Below are positions 18,714-27,975 of a stretch of DNA of 64,000 bases, in pieces. The stretch is from contig NZ_CP152412.1 in the NCBI RefSeq assembly GCF_038957035.1, positions 7,436,501 to 7,500,500 of the forward strand, in the 5' to 3' direction. The position numbers and the translations under genes are program-made. The notes beneath the pieces are model-generated. The model was not told where the DNA came from. It saw only the letters and a list, made by a program, of their open reading frames with translations, and made no database searches. Source of the DNA: Bradyrhizobium sp. B097. Its GTDB lineage: Bacteria > Pseudomonadota > Alphaproteobacteria > Rhizobiales > Xanthobacteraceae. Position 1 is the stretch's first letter; each line of letters opens with the position of its first letter.

Positions 18714-20493
18714 TGACTGAAGCCATTTCTTGGCCGGCAGGACTGATCACGTGGGTCGAACACGCCAAGCAGGGATCGAAGGAATGGATCGTTCGCAAGA
18801 TCTCGACCGGCCGACGCGGATCCGCCATCGGAGTACCGATCAGGGAGGCCTCAAAAGCGCCAATATTGCCCCTGGAATCGCGAGGCGACCCGTTCCACGT
18901 CGTCGGCACAACACATTGGTAATTGCCGATCTTGGTGTCCTTGATCTTGATCCAGTGCCCGAGCGCACCGCGCGGCGCCTCAGTGAAACCGTAGCCCTTG
19001 GCCTCCTTGGGCCAGCTTTCCGGCTTCCACTTGCTGACATTGGCAGTTGCGGTATTGCCGGCCTTGATGTGGAGCACCAGCTTGTCCTGGAAATAACGCA
19101 TCTGATGCGCCGCCCACTGACATTCGAGCGCTCGGGCCGCGGTACGGCCAAGCGTCGAAAACAGCGCAGTCAGGGGAAGATTGAGCCCCTTGAGCAGTCT
19201 CTCGGCCGGCTCCTTGAACTCGGCTTTACCTTGCGCACAACCGATGATGTATCGTGCCAACGGCCCGACCTCGACGGCGTGGCCGCGCCAGCGCGGCGCT
19301 TTGATCCAGGAATACTTGCCGCCTTCGTCGAGTTCCTTGATGTCTGTCCTGCTGCCTTTGACCTTTCCCCCAAGCTGAAAGCTCGGCTCGGTGACGCCAT
19401 CCCAGGGATGCAGACCGCAGGACTCGCTCGGGTACTTATACCAAGAATGGGCGACGAATTCCTGGATCTGCTCGGGATCGCCATGGTCAATCGGCAAGAT
19501 CTCCTTGAGATTGCCATCAAGAATGACGCCGCGCGGCAACTTGAGACTTCTCGCGGAACAGTCGTTGGCGCTTTCGGGGATGTCGCCATAGGACATCACG
19601 CTTTTGCCCGAAAGCCCGCCGCCATAGAGCCAGTCCTTGTAGAACGAGCCGATCGCTGCAATGTCGGGCACATAGACCTGCTCGACAAACTCGATCGAAC
19701 GGTCGACGATCGAGGACACGAGGTTAAGCCGCTCCATATGGATCGCGCCCACCGCGCCAGTTCCATCGATATTGATCGCGCATGGCACGCCGCCGACCAG
19801 CCAGTTCGGATGCGGGTTCTTGCCCCCATAAATGGCTTGGATCTTGACGATCTCCTTCTGGAAGTCGAGCGCTTCCAGATAATGCGCCATGGCCATCAGG
19901 TTCGCTTCCGGTGGTAGCTTGTAGGCCGGATGACCCCAATAGCCATTCTTGAACGGACCAAGTTGACCTGATCCAAAGAATCTGGTGAGCCTGATCTGCA
20001 AATCCTTAAAATAGCCAGGAGACGACAGCGGCCAGGGCGAGATAGACTGCGCCAGCGCGGAGGTCGACTTGGGATCGGCCTTGAGCGCGGAGACCACGTC
20101 GACCCAATCCAGCGCGTGCAGATGATAGAAATGCACGAGGTGATCATGCACAAGCAGGCACAGCTGCATGATGTTGCGGATCGAGTTGGCATTCTCCGGA
20201 ATGGAGATCCCTAGCGCATTCTCAACCGCGCGCACAGAGGTGAGCGCATGGGTGCCGGTGCAGACACCGCAAATCCGCTCGGTGAACGCCCATGCGTCAC
20301 GCGGATCGCGCCCGCGCAGGATGACTTCGATGCCGCGCCACATCGTCCCGCTCGAGACTGCATTGCGGATCACGTTGTCGGAATCGAGATTGGCCTCGAC
20401 ACGCAGGTGGCCTTCGATCCGGGTCAGCGGATCGATGACAATTCGCTTACCAGAAGAATCGAGGTTGAACCCATTCGGTGTCCTGACGCCCAC
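18703..20493 (-). CDS. hupL: Uptake [NiFe]-hydrogenase large subunit HupL
   Basis: HupL, 596 aa, catalytic subunit of the membrane-bound uptake hydrogenase that oxidises hydrogen released by nitrogenase. Both nickel cysteine motifs are intact: RICGVC (C75, C78) and DPCLACSTH (C575, C578) with the 15-residue tail that HupD removes after the histidine. The start is GTG ([11 protein letters not shown]) with a GA-rich ribosome site, 13 bases after hup[14 protein letters not shown] near the N-terminus is the group 1 signature. The subunit itself looks fully functional even though several maturation genes are damaged. Confidence 0.97.
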   Translation of the reverse strand: MGVRTPNGFNLDSSGKRIVIDPLTRIEGHLRVEANLDSDNVIRNAVSSGTMWRGIEVILRGRDPRDAWAFTERICGVCTGTHALTSVRAVENALGISIPENANSIRNIMQLCLLVHDHLVHFYHLHALDWVDVVSALKADPKSTSALAQSISPWPLSSPGYFKDLQIRLTRFFGSGQLGPFKNGYWGHPAYKLPPEANLMAMAHYLEALDFQKEIVKIQAIYGGKNPHPNWLVGGVPCAINIDGTGAVGAIHMERLNLVSSIVDRSIEFVEQVYVPDIAAIGSFYKDWLYGGGLSGKSVMSYGDIPESANDCSARSLKLPRGVILDGNLKEILPIDHGDPEQIQEFVAHSWYKYPSESCGLHPWDGVTEPSFQLGGKVKGSRTDIKELDEGGKYSWIKAPRWRGHAVEVGPLARYIIGCAQGKAEFKEPAERLLKGLNLPLTALFSTLGRTAARALECQWAAHQMRYFQDKLVLHIKAGNTATANVSKWKPESWPKEAKGYGFTEAPRGALGHWIKIKDTKIGNYQCVVPTTWNGSPRDSRGNIGAFEASLIGTPMADPRRPVEILRTIHSFDPCLACSTHVISPAGQEMASVNVR

Positions 20494-20506
20494 CGTCGCC
20501 CTCCCC

Positions 20507-21607
20507 TCAACTCGGTTTACTTCTGTGAGCTGCGCGATCCGGCTTGTGGGTCAAGCGCTTCACGGCCGTGACCGCCGCGTGCGCGGCGACGGTCAGTCCA
20601 ACCGCGCCGGCAGCGGCCATGCCGATCTGATCGGCGTTGCTCTCGATGCCGAACTGCTTGATGGTCGTGAGCCGGTCGTAAAATGAACCTTTGTCCCAAA
20701 AGCCGTCTTCGGAGCAGCCGAAGCAGCCGTGGCCGGATTGAACCGGGAAAGAAACGCCGCCGTTCCATCGAACGGCCGAACAGGCATTGTAGGTGGTCGG
20801 CCCCTTGCAACCCATCTTGTACAGGCAGTAGCCCTTGCGTGCGCCCTCATCATCCCACTCCTCGACAAATTGCCCAGCGTCGAAATGGGCACGCCGATAG
20901 CACTTGTCGTGGATGCGCTCGGAATAAAACATCCTTGGACGTCCTTGGCGATCGAGCTCCGGAAGCTTTCCGAACGTGGTCATGAAGGTCACCAGGCCGG
21001 TCATGACCTCTGCGATGGGCGGGCACCCGGGCACCTTGATAATCGGCTGGTTGGTGATCACCTTATCGATCGGCGCCGCGCCAGTCGGATTTGGCTTGGC
21101 CGCTTGCACGCAGCCCCACGACGCACATGTTCCCCAAGCGATGATCGCCATGGACTCTTCCGCCATCGACCTGAGCTTTTCAATGAACGGCTTGCCGCCG
21201 TCTATGCAGAACATGCCACCCTCGTTCAGCGGCGGATTGCCTTCGACGGCAAGCACATACTTGCCTTTGTACCTGGCACGGGTTTCCTCCAGGATGGCTT
21301 CGGCCTGATGTCCTGCCGCCGCCATGATCGTATCGTCATAGTCGAGCGAAATCATCGACAACAGCGCATCTTTGATCAAAGGATGGGCCGAGCGGATAAA
21401 GCTTTCCGAGCAGCAGGTACACTCGAGCCCGTGCAGCCAGATGACGGGCACACGCGGTTTGGTCTCCAGAGCGGTGGCAATACCGCTTGCGGCGAGCGGA
21501 CCGAGCCCGAAGCTCGCAGCCGTCAAACTGCAGAATCTGTTGAAACTGCGACGCGTGATACCCTGACGTCTGATCACGCTGTAGAAAGTTTCCGTCGCCC
21601 CGCCCAT
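20507..21607 (-). CDS. hupS: Uptake [NiFe]-hydrogenase small subunit HupS
   Basis: HupS, 366 aa, carries three Fe-S clusters and partners HupL at the periplasmic face of the membrane. A twin-arginine signal is present (TRRSFNRF, R19-R20, followed by a hydrophobic [18 protein letters not shown]). Cluster-binding motifs include [26 protein letters not shown], and [17 protein letters not shown] with C-terminal [13 protein letters not shown]-terminal hydrophobic segment ([20 protein letters not shown]) anchors it. The ATG at MGGATETF has GGAAGGG just upstream; an in-frame TTG lies four codons earlier. Confidence 0.97.
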   Translation of the reverse strand: MGGATETFYSVIRRQGITRRSFNRFCSLTAASFGLGPLAASGIATALETKPRVPVIWLHGLECTCCSESFIRSAHPLIKDALLSMISLDYDDTIMAAAGHQAEAILEETRARYKGKYVLAVEGNPPLNEGGMFCIDGGKPFIEKLRSMAEESMAIIAWGTCASWGCVQAAKPNPTGAAPIDKVITNQPIIKVPGCPPIAEVMTGLVTFMTTFGKLPELDRQGRPRMFYSERIHDKCYRRAHFDAGQFVEEWDDEGARKGYCLYKMGCKGPTTYNACSAVRWNGGVSFPVQSGHGCFGCSEDGFWDKGSFYDRLTTIKQFGIESNADQIGMAAAGAVGLTVAAHAAVTAVKRLTHKPDRAAHRSKPS

Positions 21608-21655
21608 GAACCCTTCCAAGTGCTCGTCGGCCGTAACGAATTACTGACGTCCAGC

Positions 21656-21671
21656 AGCAAGAAACAGGCCA
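21656..21671 (-). promoter_or_regulatory. Sigma-54 -24/-12 promoter of hupS
   Basis: The minus strand reads TGGCCTGTTTCTTGCT, with GG and GC exactly 10 bases apart, the invariant spacing of sigma-54 promoters. It lies 48 bases upstream of the hupS ATG. Bradyrhizobium hupSL is known to use an RpoN promoter with HoxA or NifA-type activation. I found no perfect TGT-N10-ACA site in the 200 bases upstream; TGT-N10-ACG on the minus strand near 21808-21823 is the closest. Confidence 0.75.
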
Positions 21672-21909
21672 CGGCATAAGAAGCACTTGGCAGATGCCAA
21701 GCCGCCGCTTGGCAGTCTGCAATGCGGACTGGCGAGCCCAGCTAGCGAGGTACAAGCTCGCGTCTGATCGCGCCCATCGTGTTAGTGGTCCGGTTTTGAA
21801 CGTCGACGTGGGAACTCCAACAAAGCAGCACAACGGTTTACTGCTGCGCGGCGAATGCGTCATACTCGCTTTAAGCAAGGCGCGCGGCATGACGATTGCT
21901 TGACAGAGT

Positions 21910-22450
21910 TGGTGCCGTTGCCAGGCACCAGATCGGTCACCGATTTCGTCCCTGGTTGATACGCCAGCGGCAGCTTGGTAATGCCTTCGTTGAAAACATG
22001 CTTGTCGCCTTGACCGGCGGAGTTGCGAAACCCGGACAGAGACGCGCGACTTGATCAGAGCTATGCGAGGGCCCGCCATAACTGAGACCTGATGTGTGGC
22101 GATCAAGATCGTGGCCGTAGATCGGAGAACTCTGCGCTTCGAATTTGATTGAACCGTCAGGCTGCCGCACCGCACCTTCATGTTTTCGAATTCCGGGATC
22201 GCTGAGATTGGCCCGCAGCGGCAGGCGCCCCTTTTCCATCAGCATAAACCCAACGACCGCCAGCATCGGTTTGGTCATCGACGCGGGTGCGAATATCGCA
22301 TCGACGTTCCTTTTTCTGGATCGAGGCCCGTACGCCTTTTAGCGAACCATTGCCGTCTCCGGCGATTGCAACAACCGCGCCCGGTACCCGCTGGCCCGCG
22401 ATATCGCGAGCGAAGAATTCGTCTAGTCTGGCACGCCGCTGCTTAGAAAC
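21910..22450 (-). pseudogene. Serine hydrolase (class C beta-lactamase family) pseudogene
   Basis: Three frames together spell one beta-lactamase/esterase N-terminal half. Frame one has RLDEFFARDIAGQRVPGAVVA, frame two has the APASMTKPMLAVVGFML segment containing the SxxK nucleophile motif and then YGHDLDRHTSGLSYGG, frame three has FNEGITKLPLAYQPGT. The switches between frames near 22275 and 22030 show at least two frameshifts, and the C-terminal half is missing. It lies upstream of hupS in the same direction. It is a decayed gene, not a resistance gene. Confidence 0.75.
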
Positions 22451-22661
22451 TCCGACGTCATTGCCCCTCACCTCGAGCAGAGGGCGCAGAGTATGCCGAA
22501 TTGTAGCTGATTCCGTCATCCGCCGCGGCCATAACAGGCGCGTTCGCTGTGTCCTCGCCAAGGACGGACGGATCTGGCTTGCAATACTGCTGCACGCTCA
22601 TGATCGGACATGTCTGGCCGTCACGTCGCAAGCGATTCGAACCGGCGAAGTGGGCCTACCC

Positions 22662-23348
22662 TCATGTGCCTCTCCTAGCACAGCATTTGTCGATGAGGGT
22701 TAAAGTGAAAATGACGGCAAAGGCGAACATCACCATACCGCCGGCAACCCAACTTGCCTCGCGCCAGCGCGATGCCTGGACGTAGTCTATGACGTAGGCT
22801 GACAACACCTTGGTGCGCCCAGGAATGTTGCCGCCGATCATCATCACGACGCCGAATGTGCCGATCGTATGAGCAAAGCCAACCACGGCAGCCTTGAAAA
22901 ACTCCAGTCGCGCTAGCGGCAGGCCGATGGTAATGAAAGCATGCAACGGAGAAACGCGCTGACTGACCACAACTTCCAGCGGACCGTCGCCTATCGCAAC
23001 AAAGGCGTTACGGATCGGTTGCACCACCAAAGGGAGCGCCGAGAGGACCGATCCGACCACGATTCCTGCAAAAGTAAAGGCGAGCGTGTGCTCGCCCCAG
23101 AAAGAGGCGAGAAGGCCCCCTGGACCGTTCGGGCCGAGCAGGACGAGTACGCAGAAACCGAGCGCAGTCGGCGGCAGCACAAGCGGCAGCGCGATGATTG
23201 TCGCTACCGCGTCGCTCAAGACCGTCTTTGAACGTGCTAGCCACCACGCGAGCGGCGCGCCAACAACCAGGAGGATCATCGTCGTCACGCTGGCAAGCTC
23301 GATCGTGAGCGCGACGGACTGCCAGATCTCCGCCGAAAAAGCATCCAT
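22662..23348 (-). CDS. modB: Molybdate ABC transporter permease ModB
   Basis: ModB-type permease, 228 aa, inner-membrane channel of the molybdate importer. It has the usual five membrane segments, starting with VALTIELASVTTMILLVVGAPLAWWLA, and the cytoplasmic EAA loop region with GLPLARLEFFKAAVVGFAHTIGTFGVVMMIGGNIPG, the hallmark of ModB/CysT permeases. The ATG lies 5 bases after the modA-like stop codon. No modC ATPase follows; the next recognisable sequence is a beta-lactamase pseudogene. Alone it could not transport without an ATPase encoded elsewhere. Molybdate is needed for nitrogenase, which explains its presence in an island. Confidence 0.88.
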   Translation of the reverse strand: MDAFSAEIWQSVALTIELASVTTMILLVVGAPLAWWLARSKTVLSDAVATIIALPLVLPPTALGFCVLVLLGPNGPGGLLASFWGEHTLAFTFAGIVVGSVLSALPLVVQPIRNAFVAIGDGPLEVVVSQRVSPLHAFITIGLPLARLEFFKAAVVGFAHTIGTFGVVMMIGGNIPGRTKVLSAYVIDYVQASRWREASWVAGGMVMFAFAVIFTLTLIDKCCARRGT

Positions 23349-23353
23349 GTGCG

Positions 23354-24052
23354 TCAGCCCGCCGGTGAGAGTACGTCGCCATACCGGCTCAGCGATCGCC
23401 TGCACGTCTGGATCGCTGAAGGATTTGGCGTGCATCGCCTGTTGGTCCGGTCCAACCTCCAAGAACCGGGCGTCTGACCAGATTGACTCGCAAAATCGCC
23501 CGCTAACAGCCGGCGTATACCCGCTTCGCTGCCTGTTAGCGGCGACAGTGCAGTGGAGCTGAGGTCAGACTCTCCGGTCTCAATCAATCGATGAGCCTGC
23601 GGGATGGGCGCACGCCGTATTAAGTTCGGCTGCGCGGCTTCCGACATGGCGGGCACATTCGTTGTGTTCGCCCCAGCCGCCCCTTTTGAGGCGACGACGC
23701 GCCTGCAGCTCGACAGCATCGTGAACGACAACGGCTTGCGCGTATCCGCGCCATTTAGGACGTTCGAAGTCGAATTCGCCGCAGAGGTGAAGTGATTTTC
23801 CGGAGCCGCAGGGCCGTTCTCAAGCAGCCGTCTCGGGCGAACGCTGTCGCCCGAGTGAAGCGCCTGAAATTTCGCAGCTTGCGGGGCTCGGCTATATAGC
23901 TCGGTGCTCGCGGCAACGTTCAACACGGTCTCGGGCCGCTTCGCCCGTCTCGACAACGCGGCAGGCTTATCGTGCGGCATGCGGGATTTGGTGACGGCTG
24001 CCACATTGACGCGCGTCGTTTCTGCGAGCAAGAGCGGCATCGCAAGCCTCAT
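23354..24052 (-). pseudogene. modA: Diverged modA (molybdate-binding protein) remnant
   Basis: A 232-codon open frame directly upstream of modB. Read against the general ModA pattern, fragments line up in order: RPRRLLENG (in intact ModA, DxxRPKRLxEEG), the middle SKGAAGAN (for APYGAAA), IPQAHRLIETGESDL (for IAQAxxFVxTGxAELG), SQSGQTPGSW and the end RSLSRYGDVL (for xxIxRYGY). Key ligand loops such as the ANPKTAPYG segment are altered and the N-terminal molybdate loop is not recognisable. The residue composition (many Ser and Arg) looks decayed. I think it is a pseudogene kept open by chance. Confidence 0.55.
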
Positions 24053-24634
24053 CGGAAACTCCTGTGACAGGGCCGCTTCGACCGGTCTGACGACGCAGCT
24101 CCTCGCTCGCTATCAAGCAATCTCTGTGCCGCTTGCGAATTGTGGCGTGCGTGAGCAAAACGCGCATAGATACCAGCGTTGCTGTGGAGTGGACCTAACG
24201 CGCTGTCAGGTTTCCGGCATCTCTGTTCTCAAGCAGACAGCGACGGCACAATGAAACGGCAGAGTTTGCCGCCCGAGAGATGCTCTTGGGGTTTTACAAC
24301 GCTCCGCGTTCACTCGACGCTCTTCACGTAGATTCTGCTTCGACGAATTGGCTGGTTTGTTTAGGGCCCCTCAACCGCGAGCGCGACCAGCGCAAGCAAC
24401 TCGCCACTGTACCATTGCAAGAATAACGCGACTGAAAGTAACGCTTTCAGAGTTCATGGCGCGGAGAGCTTTTGTCTTGCCTTGAAGAAAGACAATCGGG
24501 CGTCGCCGACCGTCTTTATCCGGCAATCATGCGCGCGCTGTTCTATGATAGCGTAGCACAACCTTGGGACATGCATTAGTTGTGCCGAGAGCTTGGCCAG
24601 GACATGCTGCCGAAACCAACGCGTTGCAGCGAAC
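24053..24634. other. Intergenic stretch with a short inverted repeat
   Basis: No convincing gene. CTGAAAG and CTTTCAG flank TAACG at 24432-24450, a perfect 7-bp inverted repeat that could be an operator or weak hairpin. It lies about 180 bases past the reductase gene's stop and has no T-run. Confidence 0.4.
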
Positions 24635-25615
24635 CTACAGCGCGTCCGGGCGATGCAGTATATCGACGGTGATAGTGCCGCTGGCGCGAGAGACACATGC
24701 ACAGATCTTTTCGTTCGCGTGCTTTTGCTGCTCGCTGAAGAAGACGTCGCGGTGGTCTAGCTCACCGTCGATGTTGACGAGGTCGATGGCGCAGACGCCG
24801 CACTCGCCGCGCCTGCAATCCGCAATCACCTCGTAGCCGGCCTCATTGAGCACGTCCAGCAACGAGCGATCGCGCGGTATCTCGATCTCGAAGGCTCGAT
24901 CTGCAAGGCGCACCCGGAAACCTTCAGTCGGCAGCGAGCCGCTCGAACCGAAGGTCTCATAGCGTAGGTCGGATAGTGCGCGTCCTGCACCCGTCCAGGC
25001 CCGGCGCGCGGCATCGAGCATCCGCATCGGACCGCACAAGAGGGTCAAGGCGTCAGGCGGCAGCGAGGCGAATAAGTTATCGAAATCGAGCCGGCGCGCT
25101 TCGTTACCTGCATGGACAATAAGCCGCTCGTTCAGCAAGGGGGCGAGAATGTCCAAATAAACGGCTTGCTCACGGGAACGCACCGCATAATGCAAGGTAA
25201 AGTCGGCATCGCGGCGGGCCAGCGCTCTGGCTGCACCAATCAGTGGCGTAAGGCCGATGCCGCCCGCGACGAGGCAGTAGTGCCGGCGCGCCCAGTCGAT
25301 CGGCAGCAGCGAGGCCGGCCGCGTGATGGCCAGCCGCGCGCCCGGGGCGAGCGACCACATGTACCGCGAGCCGCCGCGCGAGTCTTCCGCGCGCCGCACC
25401 GCGATACGATAGCCGGCTCGGTCGGCCTCGCCGACCAGGGAGTAGGACCGCGTCTCCGGGCGCCCATCGATAGTGACGGCGATATTGATATGGCTGCCGA
25501 CCGGATAGGCTGCGCCATCGAAGTTTTCCGGTTTGATCAGCAACTCGCGGACCGAAGGCGTCAGATCGCGCGTCGCGACAAGGGTTGCGGGTGTCCAGCT
25601 TTCCATGAACCGCAT
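24635..25615 (-). CDS. Oxygenase reductase (ferredoxin:NAD(P)H reductase, VanB type)
   Basis: Phthalate-dioxygenase-reductase-type protein, 326 aa, passing electrons from NAD(P)H through FMN and a 2Fe-2S centre to a Rieske oxygenase. Order of parts: flavin-binding barrel with RSYSLVGEADRAGYRIAV (about 57-74), nucleotide-binding GGIGLTPLIGAARAL, and a C-terminal plant-type ferredoxin with CRRGECGVC followed by a fourth Cys in KICACVSR. The ATG (MRFMESW) has AAAGGAG close by. It lies 11 bases after the GntR gene in one operon with the oxygenase. VanB of vanillate demethylase is the nearest well-known relative; the substrate here is unknown. Confidence 0.88.
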   Translation of the reverse strand: MRFMESWTPATLVATRDLTPSVRELLIKPENFDGAAYPVGSHINIAVTIDGRPETRSYSLVGEADRAGYRIAVRRAEDSRGGSRYMWSLAPGARLAITRPASLLPIDWARRHYCLVAGGIGLTPLIGAARALARRDADFTLHYAVRSREQAVYLDILAPLLNERLIVHAGNEARRLDFDNLFASLPPDALTLLCGPMRMLDAARRAWTGAGRALSDLRYETFGSSGSLPTEGFRVRLADRAFEIEIPRDRSLLDVLNEAGYEVIADCRRGECGVCAIDLVNIDGELDHRDVFFSEQQKHANEKICACVSRASGTITVDILHRPDAL

Positions 25616-25626
25616 GCAGGTCTCCT

Positions 25627-26379
25627 TTAATCGCCTGCCATCCTGATGAGCGCCAGTCCCGGCAGCAGGTCAAAATGCGTCTTGTTCTTGAGCACCAGGC
25701 GCAAATTGCGCGCCGCCACTCGCGCGTGTTCGCGCATGATTGCTTCGGCCCGCGCGCCTTCGCGGTTTTCGATCGCGTCGATCACGACGCGGTGTTGATC
25801 TTGCGCAATCAAGAGTGTGTCGCGTGCATCCGGTAGTGTCGATTGGGTCACCACAAAGCCGCTGGGCGAGGCGAATGGCAGCGCGGACGCGCGATCGACC
25901 TGCCGGATCAAGGGCGCACTGCGTGACAATTCGGTCAACAGCGCGTGAAACCGTGCATTGAACGCAACGTAGGAGGAGAAAGCCTCGACGGAGATTGGAT
26001 CCTGGCGCACCAGGCCGTCAATCTGGTCAAGGCACCCTTTCAGAGGCTCGAGATCGCGCGACGAAACGCCGCGCTCGGCGGCAAAGCGCGCGGCCAGACC
26101 TTCCAGCGTGCCACGCAGTTCGATCGAGTCCAGGACATCTCGCTCTGAGAACGCCTTCACCATGAAGCCGCCAGAAGGGATCGCTTCCAGAAGTCCTTCC
26201 TCCTCCAGCCGAACCAGCGCCATTCGCACCGGGGTGCGCGAGGCGCCGGTCGTCTCCACCGCCTGCAACTCGGAGATCCGCTCGCCCGGCCGCAAGTCGC
26301 CCGACAGGATCAGATCGCGCAAGCTGAGCTGGACGCGCACCGTCTGTGAGACGGAGCGATCGGTGTCGCGCTCGGCCAT
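25627..26379 (-). CDS. GntR-family transcriptional regulator (FCD domain)
   Basis: A 250-aa regulator: winged helix at about 15-80 (RDLILSGDLRPGERISELQ, GASRTPVRMALVRLEEEGLL) and a C-terminal FCD effector domain with Asp/His metal-ligand candidates (FNARFHALL, QDQHRVVIDAIE, AEAIMREHARVA). It sits between the oxygenase and the reductase genes, starting 3 bases after the oxygenase stop. FCD-GntR proteins usually bind TNGTNNNACNA palindromes and respond to the pathway substrate, so it probably controls the two TGTATACA sites upstream of the operon. Position inside the operon implies autoregulation. Confidence 0.9.
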   Translation of the reverse strand: MAERDTDRSVSQTVRVQLSLRDLILSGDLRPGERISELQAVETTGASRTPVRMALVRLEEEGLLEAIPSGGFMVKAFSERDVLDSIELRGTLEGLAARFAAERGVSSRDLEPLKGCLDQIDGLVRQDPISVEAFSSYVAFNARFHALLTELSRSAPLIRQVDRASALPFASPSGFVVTQSTLPDARDTLLIAQDQHRVVIDAIENREGARAEAIMREHARVAARNLRLVLKNKTHFDLLPGLALIRMAGD

Positions 26380-26382
26380 GTC

Positions 26383-27432
26383 CTACTCCGCAGCCTGCCG
26401 GCCTTGCAGCGCGTTCTCGGCGTCGATCATGCGATCTATCAGACGGCGGGCCCACATCGCGCCCGTATCGATATTGAGATTATAGAAGACCCGGTCAGGA
26501 TTTTCGTCGATCGCGCGCTGCTGCGCTTCAAGAATGACCTCATCCTCACGGAAGATGCCGGAAACGCCCTGGCGTAGTTCGGTGGTCAGGCGCTGTTCGT
26601 TCAGACGGTAATTGCGCACGAATGCCCAGAAATAATGGCAGCTCGTTTCCGTTTCCGGCGTGATGGTGTTGAGGACAATACCATTGACGCCGGCCGAGCG
26701 ATTGCCTTCGGGCGCGCCGGTTTCAGCGGGCGCCACCCCGACGTCGATATTGATGGTGCACGGCGCCTCGAAACGAATGATTTGCCAACGGTCCACCGGA
26801 CCAGGTTTTTGCAATTGTTTGGCCCAGAACGGCGGCGCGTTGATCCCCTTCATCCAGCGCGTTACGGTGGCGGTTTTCTCGCCATGAGTGACGTCAAACG
26901 GCGCTTCCGCGATGGCGTCATTGCCGATGCTGGCGCCATGCACAAAAGTTTCGTGCGTCAGGTCCATGAGGTTGTCGACAACCAGACGATAATCGCATTT
27001 CAGGTGAATGGTGTCACCATCGCCGGCCCAAGCGGAATCATCGTTCCAGTGCATATCGGGCACCAAACCCGGATCGGCTAGCGCAGGATCACCCATCCAT
27101 AACCAGACGAACCGATGGCGCTCGACGACAGGATAGGCACGCACACAGGCGGAGGGGTTGATGGTCTGTTGCGAGGGCATGAAGGTGCAACGGCCCTGCG
27201 CGTTGAATTTCAGCCCATGATAGCCGCAGGCGACGCTGTCGCCCTCAAGGCGACCTTTTGAGAGCGGCACCAACCGATGCCAACAGGCGTCCTCCAGCGC
27301 TGCGACTTCGCCGTTGGTGCGCCGATAGATCACAACATGCTTGCCGCAGATCGTGCGGGGCAACAGCGCTTGCTTTACCTCGGCATCCCAAGCGGCCGCG
27401 TACCAGGCGTTGGTCGGAAAGCAATGGGTCAT
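26383..27432 (-). CDS. Rieske non-heme iron oxygenase (VanA-like)
   Basis: Aromatic-ring oxygenase or demethylase terminal component, about 349 aa from MTHCFPTNAWYAAAW. The Rieske 2Fe-2S site is C-W-H (EDACWHRLVPL) and CGYHGLKF; the mononuclear iron site is D-x2-D-x-T-H-E-x-x-V-H in NLMDLTHETFVHGA. This is the VanA/PobA-type (group of O-demethylases) layout rather than alpha3beta3 dioxygenases. The same frame stays open for 181 codons upstream and joins an AlpA-like helix-turn-helix sequence, but the ATG used here gives the expected family start. Two TGTATACA palindromes lie 30 and 94 bases upstream. The substrate cannot be told from the sequence. Confidence 0.88.
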   Translation of the reverse strand: MTHCFPTNAWYAAAWDAEVKQALLPRTICGKHVVIYRRTNGEVAALEDACWHRLVPLSKGRLEGDSVACGYHGLKFNAQGRCTFMPSQQTINPSACVRAYPVVERHRFVWLWMGDPALADPGLVPDMHWNDDSAWAGDGDTIHLKCDYRLVVDNLMDLTHETFVHGASIGNDAIAEAPFDVTHGEKTATVTRWMKGINAPPFWAKQLQKPGPVDRWQIIRFEAPCTINIDVGVAPAETGAPEGNRSAGVNGIVLNTITPETETSCHYFWAFVRNYRLNEQRLTTELRQGVSGIFREDEVILEAQQRAIDENPDRVFYNLNIDTGAMWARRLIDRMIDAENALQGRQAAE

Positions 27433-27461
27433 GTGCCGATTCCTCGTTTTTGGACACTTAG

Positions 27462-27469
27462 TGTATACA
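27462..27469. promoter_or_regulatory. Probable GntR operator, proximal
   Basis: TGTATACA palindrome inside GTGTATACAT, 30 bases upstream of the oxygenase ATG. It is the nearer of two identical 8-bp palindromes 64 bases apart (about six helix turns). FCD-type GntR regulators often bind such ATAC-centred palindromes. Confidence 0.55.
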
Positions 27470-27525
27470 TAATCGGCAGATTTCGCTGGAAATATGACAA
27501 ATTCTCGTGCTTTCGATGGTAAGTC

Positions 27526-27533
27526 TGTATACA
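27526..27533. promoter_or_regulatory. Probable GntR operator, distal
   Basis: Second TGTATACA, inside the longer palindrome CTGTATACAG, 94 bases upstream of the oxygenase ATG. Together with the site at 27462 it brackets the likely promoter. Confidence 0.55.
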
Positions 27534-27726
27534 GAATTGCCACAACAGAGAGCCATCGCGTTCCGCTCGGCCATAACGAAGCATCAGCTTGATTTGCACA
27601 CAGCAAACCAGCACTGCCCGCGGAATCCCACCTCGCCGGCCTGCTCATCCCGCTGGATCTCGGCCCGTGCACCGTCGCTCTCCTCGTAGGGTGACCAGCG
27701 ACGCTCCTGGCCTGCGTAAGGGCGCA

Positions 27727-27975
27727 GCGTTGGGCGCTTCTTGGCCGGCGTACAGTCCCTTTGCCGGGATCGGACGTCGACGTCTCGGCGCCGAGATCGG
27801 CGCACGCTCTCAACTCATCCAGTGCGTAGATGATGCGACCGCCGATCTTTCGATACGCCGGCCCCGTGCCATACGTGCGGTGCTTTTCGAGCGTGCGGCG
27901 GGACAGGCCGAGATAACGCGCAGCCTCCGGTGTGCGCAGGAACCACGCGTATAAGCCAGACATCGGATTGGGCAT
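27727..27975 (-). pseudogene. AlpA/excisionase-like helix-turn-helix gene, fused into the oxygenase frame
   Basis: The frame begins MPNPMSGLYAWFLRTPEAAR and continues YLGLSRRTLEKHRTYGTGP and YRKIGGRIIYALDELRA, a complete MerR/AlpA-type helix-turn-helix domain of the kind found in integrative element replication or excision modules. After STSDPGKGT the usual short tail and stop are missing, and the frame runs on without a stop into the Rieske oxygenase (530 codons in all). A frameshift or deletion that removed its own stop is the simplest reading. It probably is a leftover of an integrative element module whose conjugation genes lie at 48-62 kb. Confidence 0.65.

Noticed and set aside
21937..22278. 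A functional beta-lactamase
   Set aside because: Motifs lie in three frames and the C-terminal half is missing; it cannot make an active enzyme.
22429..22450. TGGCACGCCGCTGCTTA as a sigma-54 promoter
   Set aside because: GC is at the wrong distance (one base off) and the orientation leads into no gene.
22620..22660. GGTTCGAATC on the minus strand, resembling a tRNA T-loop
   Set aside because: No acceptor stem, anticodon arm or CCA-compatible 3' end could be formed around it.
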